A stretch of DNA of 64,000 bases from Rhodobacterales bacterium (GTDB taxonomy: Bacteria > Pseudomonadota > Alphaproteobacteria > Rhodobacterales > Rhodobacteraceae), in the NCBI GenBank assembly GCA_026400355.1, contig JAPLPE010000017.1, forward strand, positions 124,001-188,000. The letters run 5' to 3'. The position numbers were made by a program, and so were the translations under genes. Position 1 is the first letter of the stretch. The number at the start of each line of letters is the position of its first letter. The notes under the pieces are model-generated. The model was not told the DNA's origin. It did no database searches and was given only the letters and a program-made list of their open reading frames with translations. Shown piece by piece: positions 17,391-26,908 of this stretch.

Positions 17391-18755
17391 TCAGGGCAAC
17401 ACGGCCCTTATCTCGACAGTCTTGGACCTGTTGCCATGAGCAATCATGTATGGCACCGCCGGACCGACCTTACCCGCCAAAGGCCCGATGTCCGCGCCGT
17501 TCTCCGACACCATCACAAATGCGGCTTCGGGCAGATTACCCGGCCGTGCCAGTGTCAAGTCAGGCCGGGCGTACGCAAGGTTTCCCAGAATCCAGATTGA
17601 GTCCGAGGCGACCACATCCGCCCCGGGTTGAACCTCCTGGATCGCAGCCATCAAGGCGCTGAAATCGGCAGACCGATACCCCGGATCGCGCAGAGTCGCA
17701 TAGGGCAGACAGAGCATCGCAAGGGCCCAAAGCCCCATTACGATCCCGCCCAAAACTCTTCGCTGACCGTCCCGCAAGGACGGCCACAACCAGACGACCG
17801 AAACCGGCACAAAGACCCAGGCCAGCGGCATCAACCACCTGTCCTTGACCGCCGTCCCGCCGACCGCCAGTAGCACCAGCCATAGAAGGACAAGCGTCAG
17901 GCCAGCGCCCAGCACCATGAACCGAAGCTGGAGCGGCGTCACCTTGACCCTGCCCCGGTCCCGCCAGATGGCAAACGGGGCAAGTACAACAATCGCCAGC
18001 CCCATAAAGCCTCCCAGCCCGACGACAAACGCCGCTGTGCCCGAAACCCGGGCCCAGACGGGATCCTCTGCCCCCATCCCCAGTTTGTGGATGCTTCCTC
18101 CCGCTACATCCGCATGGGACAGCGCCCAAAAAGCAGTCGGCGCCACCATCAGACCCGCAATGACCAGTGCCACTGCAAGCCCCGGCCAGCGAAGCTTCCC
18201 TCGCAACTCCGGCATGATCAGCGCGGCAAGAACGAGCGCGACGGGGAGAAGCGCAAAGTTGTACTTGGACAAAAGTCCAAGCCCGACCACTGCACCCAAA
18301 ACCAGATAGTCCCGCCACCTCCCCCGTTCCAGCACTTGCCAAAACGCCGAAAACAGCAAGACCGCCATGCAAAGCACCAGCACGCTATGCGTCAGCGCCC
18401 GCTGCGCTTCCCAGAGGATCTGCGGCAGCAATGCCAACGAAGCCGCCCCGATCCCCGCCACCACCGGGTCAACGACCCGGAGCAACAGCCGATACAGCAA
18501 GACGAGGACAAACGACAGAAGCACCGCCTTCAGGACCGCCAGCGCGAATATGCTCTCGCCCACAATCTGAAAGACGCCCCATTGCAGCCAGAAATACAGT
18601 GGCGGCTGCGCACTGTAGCCAAGAGCCAGTTGCCGGGCAAAGTAGAATGCCTCAGCCTCGTCCAGTTCCAGACCCGGTCCGAAGGCAAGCCGTACGACGA
18701 CCTGCAGCAGGAAGTACCCGCAAAACAGCAGCGGCCAGAAAGATGCTCTGGTCAT
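17391..18755 (-). CDS. GT39/ArnT-like membrane glycosyltransferase
   Basis: 454 residues, about 11-12 hydrophobic segments, GT-C fold. The first periplasmic loop has GLELDEAEAFYFA with the catalytic acidic pair, then SAQPPLYFWLQ, both typical of GT39/PMT_2 (dolichol- or undecaprenyl-phosphate-sugar) transferases. It overlaps the LAB_N gene by four bases, which overlaps the GT2 gene. Together they resemble a polyprenyl-phosphate-sugar synthase plus a transferase that decorates an envelope lipid or glycan. The acceptor is unknown. Confidence 0.88.
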   Translation of the reverse strand: MTRASFWPLLFCGYFLLQVVVRLAFGPGLELDEAEAFYFARQLALGYSAQPPLYFWLQWGVFQIVGESIFALAVLKAVLLSFVLVLLYRLLLRVVDPVVAGIGAASLALLPQILWEAQRALTHSVLVLCMAVLLFSAFWQVLERGRWRDYLVLGAVVGLGLLSKYNFALLPVALVLAALIMPELRGKLRWPGLAVALVIAGLMVAPTAFWALSHADVAGGSIHKLGMGAEDPVWARVSGTAAFVVGLGGFMGLAIVVLAPFAIWRDRGRVKVTPLQLRFMVLGAGLTLVLLWLVLLAVGGTAVKDRWLMPLAWVFVPVSVVWLWPSLRDGQRRVLGGIVMGLWALAMLCLPYATLRDPGYRSADFSALMAAIQEVQPGADVVASDSIWILGNLAYARPDLTLARPGNLPEAAFVMVSENGADIGPLAGKVGPAVPYMIAHGNRSKTVEIRAVLP

Positions 18756-19084
18756 GTGCCGCCTGTGGATCCGTCCTCGTCACTCTTCCGGGGTGTATTC
18801 CAGATGAACCAGATGTTCCGCGAATAGACGAGCAGCCCGAAGGCCTGCCCCAAAGTGAACACCGGGTCTTTACGATAAATCGCATAGGCCAGAAGCATCG
18901 CCCCGCCGAGGAAAGAAAAGTACCAGAACGCCTCGGGCACAATCGACCGTTTCACCCGCTCCGACGCGATCCACTGCACCAGAAACCGCGCGGAGAACAG
19001 CATCTGCGCGGCAAATCCCACAACGAGCCAGATGATCTCGATCTCCGATGAATGTGCAATGAATTCATTGAACATCTCTATCAT
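18752..19084 (-). CDS. LAB_N (lipid-A-disaccharide synthase N-terminal-like) membrane protein
   Basis: 110 residues, three to four membrane segments. The stretches SARFLVQWIASERVKRS, PEAFWYFSFLGG and AIYRKDPVFTLGQAFGLLVY are the LAB_N family hallmarks. Although the domain is named after an N-terminal part of some LpxB proteins, stand-alone members occur between GT2 and GT39 genes, as here. They are thought to help flip or anchor the polyprenyl-phosphate sugar. Coupled to both neighbours by four-base overlaps. Confidence 0.9.
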   Translation of the reverse strand: MIEMFNEFIAHSSEIEIIWLVVGFAAQMLFSARFLVQWIASERVKRSIVPEAFWYFSFLGGAMLLAYAIYRKDPVFTLGQAFGLLVYSRNIWFIWNTPRKSDEDGSTGGT

Positions 19085-19800
19085 CGCGAAGGCTCCTCAT
19101 GTGCTTTGACAGGTCGCGCCCGGCGGATCAGCCACGCCACCCCCATTAGATCAGGAATGCCCTGTATCCCGCGCTTCCAATTGGTATATTTTGACTTCCC
19201 ATGGACCCTGTTCCGGTCTCTGACCGGCAGGAAAACCGCGGTGTAGCCCTGCGCCTTGAACAAAGCGGGCAGATACCTGTGCTGGCCATGAAAGAAGGGC
19301 AATGCAAGATGGCGTTCCCGCTCGAACACCTTAAGGCCGCAGCCTGTATCTGGGCAGTCGTCGCGCAACATGGCACGCCGCAACAGGTTCGCCCATCGCG
19401 ATGCCGTTCGCTTCGACCATGTGTCGCGCCGCTTTGTCCGGTGCCCGCCAACCAGTTGCGGCCCTTCAGCCCGCCAGGCATCCACCAGTTTCGGTATATC
19501 GCCGGGCGGATTCTGCCCGTCCCCGTCCATCGTTGCGATCAAGCTGAACCGCGCCGCCTGCACACCTGTCCTTACGGCTGCACTCTGGCCCGCGTTCGTC
19601 TCGTGCCGGATCAGCCGCAGATTTGGCTTCTCGGGCAAGAGCAACCTAACTTCCTCTGCAGAACCGTCGGTCGAGGCATCATCCACAACAATCACCTCGC
19701 CCAGCATCTCTTCCGGGATCACACCAAACACTTCCGTCACAAGGGCGGCAATGTTCCCCGCCTCATTGTGGACCGGGATCACAACGGAAATCTGGTGCAT
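19081..19800 (-). CDS. GT2 glycosyltransferase (polyprenyl-phosphate sugar synthase-like)
   Basis: 239 residues, GT-A fold. SVVIPVHNEAGNIAAL opens the protein; VVDDASTDGSA and ATMDGDGQNPPGDIP (DxD region) follow, then the acceptor loop. It resembles dolichol-phosphate mannosyltransferase and ArnC. No C-terminal membrane domain is present; the adjacent LAB_N protein probably supplies the membrane partner. First gene of the three-gene module. Confidence 0.9.
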   Translation of the reverse strand: MHQISVVIPVHNEAGNIAALVTEVFGVIPEEMLGEVIVVDDASTDGSAEEVRLLLPEKPNLRLIRHETNAGQSAAVRTGVQAARFSLIATMDGDGQNPPGDIPKLVDAWRAEGPQLVGGHRTKRRDTWSKRTASRWANLLRRAMLRDDCPDTGCGLKVFERERHLALPFFHGQHRYLPALFKAQGYTAVFLPVRDRNRVHGKSKYTNWKRGIQGIPDLMGVAWLIRRARPVKAHEEPSR

Positions 19801-19858
19801 GGACTTTGCAGTTCCGACTGGATGATGCGGGACGCCCTAGCATGCCCCGCGCAGTGCG

Positions 19859-22800
19859 TCACGCCTTGACCTTTGTCTTCTTCTCTTCGGCAAGCCTGTC
19901 GGCCAGATCACGCGCAATCGCAAACGATCCCCTGATCTTGTCCGCATCCGTGGACCAGTCCTGGCGGATCACTATCTTGTTGTCCTTTACCTTGGCCTCG
20001 CCCTTCTGAGACGCGATGAAATCGACCAGCACCTTGGGAGAGGCGAACTTGTCATTGTGGAACCGGATGGTGACCCCCTTGGGACCCCCGTCGAGCGCCG
20101 CAATCCCTGCCCGCTTGCACATTGCCTTGATCCGCACGACGAGCATCAGAGTATTGACCTCTTTCGGCAACGGCCCGAACCGGTCGATCAACTCGGCCGC
20201 AAAGCCCTCAAGCTCGACCTTTGTCGACAGGTTCGACAGCCGCCGATACAGCCCCAGACGCACATCCAGATCGGGCACATATTCCTCGGGGATCAACACA
20301 GGCACACCCAGATTGATCTGCGGCGCCCAATGGCCATCGTCCACAATCCCCTCGGACTGCCCCGACTTGATCCGTGCAATCTCGTCTTCAAGCATCTGCT
20401 GGTAAAGCTCATAGCCAACCTCGCGGATCTGCCCCGACTGCTCTTCGCCCAACAGGTTGCCTGCACCGCGAATGTCCAGATCCTGCGCCGCAAGCGTGAA
20501 TCCCGCCCCAAGCGTATCCAGCGATCCCAGCACCCGAAGCCGCTTCTCGGCCGCGGGCGTCAGCTTAAGGCGCGGCTTGGTGGTCAGATAGGCATAGGCC
20601 CGCAGCTTGGACCGCCCGACACGCCCCCTGATCTGATACAATTGCGCCAGACCGAACATGTCCGCCCGGTGAACGATCATTGTATTGGCCGTCGGAATAT
20701 CCAGCCCCGATTCCACGATGGTCGTTGCAAGCAGAACATCGAACTTGCCGTCATAGAAGGCGTTCATCCGGTCATCGAGTTCCCCGGCAGCCATTTGCCC
20801 ATGTGCCACGACGACCGTGACCTCGGGCACTTCACGCCGCAGCCAGTCCTCCATCTCGGGAAGATCGCTGATCCGGGGCACGACAAAGAACGACTGCCCG
20901 CCGCGATAATGTTCCCGAAGCAGCGCTTCGCGAACGGTGATCGAATCGAATTCGGAAATGTAGGTCCGGATCGACAGCCGGTCGATCGGCGGGGTACCGA
21001 TGATCGACAACTCGCGCACGCCCGACAATGACAATTGCAGCGTCCGCGGAATCGGCGTCGCCGTCAGCGTCAGCACATGCACGTCCGACCGCATCTGCTT
21101 CAGCCGCTCTTTGTGCTGCACGCCGAAATGCTGTTCCTCGTCGATGACGAGCAGGCCAAGGTTCCTGAACCTCACACCATTGGCCAACAGCGCATGGGTG
21201 CCCACGACAATATCCACGGTCCCGTCTGCGATGCCGTCACGCGTGATATTGGCATCCCGCGCCGCCACGAACCGCGACAAGGGCCGCACGACAATGGGAA
21301 AGCCACGCATCCGTTCGGCAAAGGCCCGGTAATGCTGCCGCGCCAGCAACGTGGTGGGCGCTATGATCGCCACCTGCAACCCGGCCATCGCCGCGACAAA
21401 GGCTGCCCGGATCGCGACTTCGGTCTTGCCGAATCCCACGTCCCCGCAAACCAGCCTGTCCATTGGCGTGCCCGACCCCAGATCGGTCAACACATCTTCG
21501 ATCGCCTGCAACTGGTCGTCCGTCTCGGAATAGGGGAACCGCGCCAGAAACTGGTCCCAGACCTCTTCTGGCGGCACAATCTCGGGCGCTGTCCGCAGCG
21601 CCCGTTCAGCCGCAACACGGATCAGCCGTTCGGCCATCATCCGCAGCCGTTCTTTGAGCTTTGCCTTCTTCGCCTGCCAGGCCCCGCCGCCCAACTTGTC
21701 GAGCAGTCCCTCGTCATGGCCAAACCGCGACAGAAGCTCGATATTCTCGACCGGCAGGTAAAGCTTGGACCCTTCTGCATATTCGATCAGCAGGCATTCA
21801 TGCGCCGCCCCCGCCGCCCGAATCACCTCAAGCCCCTGATACCGTCCGACCCCGTGATCCACATGCACCACGAGATCACCCGGTGACAGGCTCTGCGCCT
21901 CGGTCAGGAAATTCTCGGCCCGACGCCGTCGCTTGGACTGCCGGATCAGCCGGTCACCCAACACGTCCTGTTCCGAAATGACGGTCAGGTCCGCCGTCTC
22001 GAACCCATGCTCCAGCGGCCAGACCGCCAGATGCAGCCCGCGCCTGCCCATTCGCGTGAAGTCAGGAACCGGAATCGCCTCACCAACACCCTCATCCTCG
22101 ATCAGCCCGGTCATGCGTTCGCGCGCGCCTTCCGAGTAGCTCGCGATCACCACCGGCCCGGATTCGAGCTTGACCTTCACATGAGACGCCAATGCACCGA
22201 AAAGGCTTAACTTTTCCTGCTGGCGCTCTACCGCGAAATCACGCCCGATCCGCCCGCCCGCATCAATGACGCCAAGGCCCGTGGGCAAGGGCAAAGCCAC
22301 GAACTGCAACACGCGGCGACGGGCAACCGCCGCCTCCCAGGCTGCGTCATCCAGATAAAGCAGCGTCGGCGGTGCCGGCTTGTAGACCGAATCGATCCGT
22401 CCTTTCTGGGTCAGCGCATGCGACCGCGTGTCATACTGATCGGCAATCGACGTCCAGCGCGCATCCCGCGCCGCATCCGTCTGGTCGTCCATCGTGATCG
22501 AGGCATCCGGCAGATAGTCGAACACCGTATCCAGCCGGGCATGAAAAAAGCCCAGCCAATGTTCCATCCCGGCATGCTTGCGGCCGGCCGTCACTGCCTC
22601 ATACAGCGGATCATCGGTCCCGGCCGCCCCGAACTCGATCCGGTAGGACTGGCGGAACCGCGTGATCGCCGCTTCGTCGAGGATGATTTCTGACACCGGC
22701 GCCAGTTCCACCGATGTCAGCTTTTCCGTCGTCCTTTGCGTCGCCGGATCAAACCGCCGCGCCCCGTCCAGCACATCCCCAAAGAAATCGAGCCTGATCG

Positions 22801-23317
22801 GCCCCGGATGCCCCGGCGGATAGATGTCGATGATCCCGCCCCGCACGGCGTAGTCGCCGGGCTCAACCACCGTCGGGCTTTGCGTGAAGCCCGTGCGCAC
22901 CAGGAACTGCCGCAGCGCACCTTCGTCCACCCGGTCGCCAACCCGCGCCTTGAACGCGGCCTCCCGCATCAGCTCCCGCGCAGGCACCCGCTGCGTCGCC
23001 GCGTTCAACGTGGTCAGCATCACGAACCGTTCGGGCATCCCATGCACCAAAGCGGCAAGGGTCGCCATCCGCTGGGCCGAGATTTCGGTATTGGGCGAGA
23101 CCCTGTCATAGGGCAGACAATCCCAACCTGGAAACAAGAACACCGGCATCGACGGATCAAAGAACCCGATTGCAGCCTGCATCGCGGCCAGCCGCTTGTC
23201 ATCGCGGGCGACATGGACGATGGGCTTACCCGACTTTGCGATCTCGGACAGGATCAGCCGGGCATCATGGCCTTCCGGCGCACCGCTGACGGTGATGTGG
23301 TGCGATGGTTTTGGCAT
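19859..23317 (-). CDS. mfd: Transcription-repair coupling factor Mfd
   Basis: 1152 residues. It displaces RNA polymerase stalled at DNA damage and recruits UvrA. Order: UvrB-like region (about 1-330), RNAP-interacting CarD-like domain (SPGDLVVHVDHGVGRYQGLE, about 490), SF2 helicase with Walker A GDVGFGKTEVA and DEEQHFGVQ, then a TRCF C-terminal domain (VPVLIPEEYVPDLDVRLGLY). ATG 23317 has AGGTGAAC just upstream; a GTG at 23326 would add three residues. Normal length. Confidence 0.97.
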   Translation of the reverse strand: MPKPSHHITVSGAPEGHDARLILSEIAKSGKPIVHVARDDKRLAAMQAAIGFFDPSMPVFLFPGWDCLPYDRVSPNTEISAQRMATLAALVHGMPERFVMLTTLNAATQRVPARELMREAAFKARVGDRVDEGALRQFLVRTGFTQSPTVVEPGDYAVRGGIIDIYPPGHPGPIRLDFFGDVLDGARRFDPATQRTTEKLTSVELAPVSEIILDEAAITRFRQSYRIEFGAAGTDDPLYEAVTAGRKHAGMEHWLGFFHARLDTVFDYLPDASITMDDQTDAARDARWTSIADQYDTRSHALTQKGRIDSVYKPAPPTLLYLDDAAWEAAVARRRVLQFVALPLPTGLGVIDAGGRIGRDFAVERQQEKLSLFGALASHVKVKLESGPVVIASYSEGARERMTGLIEDEGVGEAIPVPDFTRMGRRGLHLAVWPLEHGFETADLTVISEQDVLGDRLIRQSKRRRRAENFLTEAQSLSPGDLVVHVDHGVGRYQGLEVIRAAGAAHECLLIEYAEGSKLYLPVENIELLSRFGHDEGLLDKLGGGAWQAKKAKLKERLRMMAERLIRVAAERALRTAPEIVPPEEVWDQFLARFPYSETDDQLQAIEDVLTDLGSGTPMDRLVCGDVGFGKTEVAIRAAFVAAMAGLQVAIIAPTTLLARQHYRAFAERMRGFPIVVRPLSRFVAARDANITRDGIADGTVDIVVGTHALLANGVRFRNLGLLVIDEEQHFGVQHKERLKQMRSDVHVLTLTATPIPRTLQLSLSGVRELSIIGTPPIDRLSIRTYISEFDSITVREALLREHYRGGQSFFVVPRISDLPEMEDWLRREVPEVTVVVAHGQMAAGELDDRMNAFYDGKFDVLLATTIVESGLDIPTANTMIVHRADMFGLAQLYQIRGRVGRSKLRAYAYLTTKPRLKLTPAAEKRLRVLGSLDTLGAGFTLAAQDLDIRGAGNLLGEEQSGQIREVGYELYQQMLEDEIARIKSGQSEGIVDDGHWAPQINLGVPVLIPEEYVPDLDVRLGLYRRLSNLSTKVELEGFAAELIDRFGPLPKEVNTLMLVVRIKAMCKRAGIAALDGGPKGVTIRFHNDKFASPKVLVDFIASQKGEAKVKDNKIVIRQDWSTDADKIRGSFAIARDLADRLAEEKKTKVKA

Positions 23318-23372
23318 GGCGTTCACCTACCCCGTCCTTGGACGGTGTCAACTGTGCGGGCAGAAAGAAAGC

Positions 23373-23897
23373 CTAGAACCCCGGGACAACAACAAGGTTC
23401 TGGTACATGCCATAAACGGCGGTCACAAAGATGGAGATCATCCCGATGGTCTGCGTTATCAGCCGGTGCCGGACCAGCCGCCGGTAGAGGGCTTCTCCCG
23501 TCGGCTCTTCATCATAGATCTTTCGCGCCGTGGCGATGCTCAACGCGCCGACAATCGACATCGGCAGAGCAAGCAGAAACACCGCCTGCGCAAACTCGAC
23601 CTCATACCAGAACCCCAGCACCGCCAGCCCGGTAAGAACGAACGCCACAAAACCAAGAAGCCAGTGCCCCGCCTGCGTCGCGATAAGCAGCACCCGGTTC
23701 ACGTTGATCCGCACGCAATCCTCGAAATCAACCAGCGCCTGACCGCCATGTTTCCGCGCCCGCTGCAGCATGTCGAATGGGATTCCAATAACATAGTGAC
23801 TTGCCGAGGACCAAGCCACCGCCAGGGCGATCCAGAACCAGAGGTTCGAGAAAGACCGCATGTCGATGACCTCGAAGATGGTAGTCGTCAGGTTCAC
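23373..23897 (-). CDS. Small inner-membrane protein of unknown function
   Basis: About 174 residues. Three or four hydrophobic helices: FWIALAVAWSSASHYVIGIP, HWLLGFVAFVLTGLAVLGFW, FLLALPMSIVGALSIATA and a last one near the C-terminus. It resembles a conserved rhodobacterial membrane protein of unknown function that I cannot name securely. GTG 23897 includes the VIDMRSFSNL segment. ATG 23861, with GAGG about eight bases upstream, is an equally good start. Divergent from hemB, downstream of which nothing links to it. Confidence 0.7.
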   Translation of the reverse strand: MNLTTTIFEVIDMRSFSNLWFWIALAVAWSSASHYVIGIPFDMLQRARKHGGQALVDFEDCVRINVNRVLLIATQAGHWLLGFVAFVLTGLAVLGFWYEVEFAQAVFLLALPMSIVGALSIATARKIYDEEPTGEALYRRLVRHRLITQTIGMISIFVTAVYGMYQNLVVVPGF

Positions 23898-24011
23898 TGC
23901 GCCATTCGTCCTTTGCAATTCCGGCGGAACCTAGCGCCACCGTCCAACATTGCCCAGTCTTGTGATGCGGCAAAAACCGTGCGACCCAAGGGGTGTGACC
24001 AGAAAGGCCCG

Positions 24012-25013
24012 ATGCCCATGAAACCGACCGTCGCCCCCTTCCCCGCCGCCCGTCTACGCCGCGTCCGCAAGAGCCCCGCCCTGCGCGCCCTTGTCCGCGA
24101 ATCACATCTCGACCCTTCGGACTTTATCTGGCCGGTCTTCGTGATGGCTGGGACGGATTTGGAAACGCCGATCAGTTCGATGCCCGGTGTCACGCGAAAG
24201 ACGGTCGACCGGATCGCCAAGGCCGCGGTCGAGGCGCAGTCCCTCGGCATCCCCGCAATCTGCCTTTTCCCTTATACCTCAATGGAATACCGCACCGAGG
24301 ATTGCGCCGAAGCGTGGAATCCCGACAACCTGACCAACCGGGCGATCCGCGCGATCAAGGATGCTGCGCCCGACATCGCCGTCATGACCGACATCGCGCT
24401 CGACCCCTACAACATCAATGGCCATGACGGGTTCGTTGAAGATGGTGAGATCGTCAATGACCGCACGGTCGAGGCGCTCGTCAGGATGGCGCTTGCTCAG
24501 GCCGAGGCCGGGGCCGACATCCTCGGACCATCCGACATGATGGATGGCCGCATCGGCGCGATCCGCACGGCACTCGAATCCGAAGGCCATGACAAGGTCT
24601 CGATCCTGTCCTATTCGGCCAAGTTCGCCAGCGCCTTCTATGGTCCATTCCGCGATGCCGTCGGTGCCTCTGCCGCGCTCAAGGGAGACAAGAGCACTTA
24701 TCAGATGGACCCTGCCAACTCCAACGAGGCGCTGCGCCTCATCGAACGCGACCTGAACGAAGGCGCGGATATGGTCATGGTCAAGCCCGGCATGCCCTAT
24801 CTCGACATATGCCGTCGTGTGAAGGACAGCTTTGGTGTCCCGACCTTTGCCTACCAGGTCTCGGGCGAATACGCGATGCTCATGGCCGCAGCCCAGAATG
24901 GCTGGCTCGACGGCAACAAAGTCATGCTGGAAAGCCTCATGTGCTTCAAGCGTGCCGGTTGCGACGGCATCCTCACCTACTTTGCCCCCGAAGCAGCCCG
25001 CATACTGGGCTGA
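24012..25013 (+). CDS. hemB: Delta-aminolevulinic acid dehydratase (porphobilinogen synthase)
   Basis: Condenses two 5-aminolevulinate molecules to porphobilinogen in haem, chlorophyll and cobalamin synthesis. 333 residues. The two active-site lysines are K204 (SILSYSAKFAS) and K258 (MVMVKPGMPYLD). The metal region reads DIALDPYNINGHDG, with aspartates instead of the cysteine cluster, so this is the magnesium/zinc-independent type usual in alphaproteobacteria. ATG 24012 follows GAAAGG; ATG 24018 is close. Confidence 0.97.
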   Translation: MPMKPTVAPFPAARLRRVRKSPALRALVRESHLDPSDFIWPVFVMAGTDLETPISSMPGVTRKTVDRIAKAAVEAQSLGIPAICLFPYTSMEYRTEDCAEAWNPDNLTNRAIRAIKDAAPDIAVMTDIALDPYNINGHDGFVEDGEIVNDRTVEALVRMALAQAEAGADILGPSDMMDGRIGAIRTALESEGHDKVSILSYSAKFASAFYGPFRDAVGASAALKGDKSTYQMDPANSNEALRLIERDLNEGADMVMVKPGMPYLDICRRVKDSFGVPTFAYQVSGEYAMLMAAAQNGWLDGNKVMLESLMCFKRAGCDGILTYFAPEAARILG

Positions 25014-25018
25014 ACCGG

Positions 25019-25936
25019 ATGGACATCCCTGATCAGTCAGAGGTGGCCAGCCCTCCGGTCGCCACCGGCAGCGCGCTCAAGGGCATCCTCTTTGTCGTGA
25101 CCGGTGTCTTTCTTTTCGGCCTCGGGGATTCACTTACCAAATACCTGACTGAACGGTATCCGATCCCTTTCGTCATCTCCTTGCGCTACGCGATCAACCT
25201 CCTCCTCCTCCTTGCCATTTTTGCGCCCCGCCATGGCGCGAGCCTGTTCCGGACGAACCGGACGAGCCTTGTCCTGCTACGCGCCGCATGTCTCTCGGTG
25301 GCTTCCCTGTTCACAGGGCTTGCCTTGCGCCGGATGCCGGTTGGCGAAACCGTTGCCATCTCTTATCTGGCGCCAATCGGCGTCATGCTGCTCTCCGGCG
25401 TGATCCTTGGTGAAAAGGTCAGCCTGACCGGCTGGCTTGCCGCCGCTCTGGGGTTCATAGGTGTCCTCCTGATCGCCCGCCCGGGTGGCGGACTTGATGC
25501 TCTTGGCGTCTTCTTTGCCATGATCGTCGCCGCCGCCTCGACCGCCTATCATCTGCTCTCCCGGCTTCTGGCCCGGACCGAAACCACAATGGCCATGCTG
25601 GTCTATACGGCCGCTGTCGGAATGTTCGCCTTTGCGGCCTTCCTTCCCTGGACATGGCCCACAACCTTTCCCGCACCATTCGACCTCTTCATCATCCTGT
25701 CCCTCGGGGTCCTCGCGACACTTGGCCACGTCCTCCTGACCGCCTCCTACCGCGAGGCGCCCGCCTCTGTTCTCGCTCCGGTGAACTACAGCCACCTCGC
25801 ATGGGCAGGCTTGTTCGGCTGGCTCTTCTTTGACCACATCCCCGGTCTGATCAGCCTGTCCGGCATCGCTCTTGTCGCCATTGCCGGCATTCTTGTCGCC
25901 ATACGATCGCGCCGCGACGCCGTCGCCACGGCCTGA
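25019..25936 (+). CDS. EamA/DMT-family membrane transporter
   Basis: 305 residues with ten predicted membrane helices in two EamA repeats (about 25-155 and 165-295). Motifs such as VISLRYAINLLLLL, MPVGETVAISYLAPIG and APVNYSHLAWAGLFGWLFF mark the drug/metabolite transporter superfamily. The RhaT/YdcZ-like substrate cannot be inferred. It starts five bases after the hemB stop with no clear ribosome-binding site, so coupled translation is likely. Confidence 0.88.
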   Translation: MDIPDQSEVASPPVATGSALKGILFVVTGVFLFGLGDSLTKYLTERYPIPFVISLRYAINLLLLLAIFAPRHGASLFRTNRTSLVLLRAACLSVASLFTGLALRRMPVGETVAISYLAPIGVMLLSGVILGEKVSLTGWLAAALGFIGVLLIARPGGGLDALGVFFAMIVAAASTAYHLLSRLLARTETTMAMLVYTAAVGMFAFAAFLPWTWPTTFPAPFDLFIILSLGVLATLGHVLLTASYREAPASVLAPVNYSHLAWAGLFGWLFFDHIPGLISLSGIALVAIAGILVAIRSRRDAVATA

Positions 25937-26058
25937 CTTTGGCCGATTGCCGCCGAACACGCACCCCCCCGGTGACAGCACGCCAAGACCCGCCTATAGT
26001 CTTGCCAGATCAGCCGGATACAAGGCTGACGTTTGAAGGCAGAACAGAGGCGGACACC

Positions 26059-26616
26059 ATGACCAAATTCTCCCGGCGGAGTTTCGGGCTCTATGCCCTC
26101 GCAGCCACCACGCTTGCGGCCTGCGGCAACGGCGTTGAAAGCAATGGCGCAGCAACCATTGACGCCCGCGTTGACAGCACTCTCGACTACCTCTTTGCAA
26201 GCTACCCTGGGACGCAAGACCTCGCGACCAGATCATCCGGCATGCTCGTCATGCCTCTCGTGACCGAAGTAGGCCTCGGTCTGGGCGGCTCGTTCGGGCA
26301 GGGGGCTCTGCGGATCGGCGGCGTCACCGTTGACTTCTATTCCGCCGCTGCGGCCAGCGCGGGCCTCCAGATCGGTGCGCAACAGTACAGCCACGTCCTG
26401 TTCTTCATGACCCCGGATGCTTTGGCCGAGTTTCGCCAGTCCGACGGCTGGGCTGCCGGGGCGGGCATCGAATATGTCGCCAACACCCAGGGCGAAACCC
26501 TGATCGCCGACACGACGACGACGCTTTCCCCGGTGATCGCCGTTGTTTTCGGTCAGACGGGTCTGCGTGTGGGTGCCACAATCGAAGGCACCAAGTACAC
26601 CCGCATCATCCCCTGA
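26059..26616 (+). CDS. SYLF-domain (Ysc84-like) lipoprotein, Tat-type signal
   Basis: 185 residues. The start has a twin-arginine motif SRRSFG at 5-10 and lipobox TLAAC with C22, so it is likely exported folded and lipidated. The mature part is a SYLF/Ysc84 domain: repeated glycine-rich strands (GLGLGGSFGQGALRIGG), then hydrophobic segments FFMTPDALAEFR and VIAVVFGQTGLRVGATIEG. SYLF proteins bind phosphoinositides in eukaryotes; bacterial roles are unclear. A ribosome-binding AGAGG precedes ATG 26059. Confidence 0.85.
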   Translation: MTKFSRRSFGLYALAATTLAACGNGVESNGAATIDARVDSTLDYLFASYPGTQDLATRSSGMLVMPLVTEVGLGLGGSFGQGALRIGGVTVDFYSAAAASAGLQIGAQQYSHVLFFMTPDALAEFRQSDGWAAGAGIEYVANTQGETLIADTTTTLSPVIAVVFGQTGLRVGATIEGTKYTRIIP

Positions 26617-26908
26617 CCGGGACGACCCGACGACTGGTCAACATGCAGCTGACGGTAGTGCGCCATCCGAAGGACCGTCCGTATTGCCCGACTGTGGTTT
26701 GACCAGATCACTCCGCTATGTCGCACCCGTCGCCAGCACAAGGTGATCCCAAGGGATAAGTATGCCTTTTGCAGTATGAACCTCATCCGGTCATACAGCA
26801 AAGCGCCATCGCCAAAGGCGACACGAATGGTCGCCCTCTGGCAAGCCAGCTTTCGACCACAAGACCAAGTTCACCCCTGGAAAGACCAGAAGCTGAAGGA
26901 GTCAGTCC
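26617..26908. other. Spacer before the FAD/GcvT gene
   Basis: 292 bases with no convincing gene. It should hold the promoter of the FAD/GcvT gene, whose ribosome-binding site is GAAGGAG eight bases before its ATG. I see no clear operator or riboswitch, and in particular nothing I can assign as a glycine riboswitch. Confidence 0.4.
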
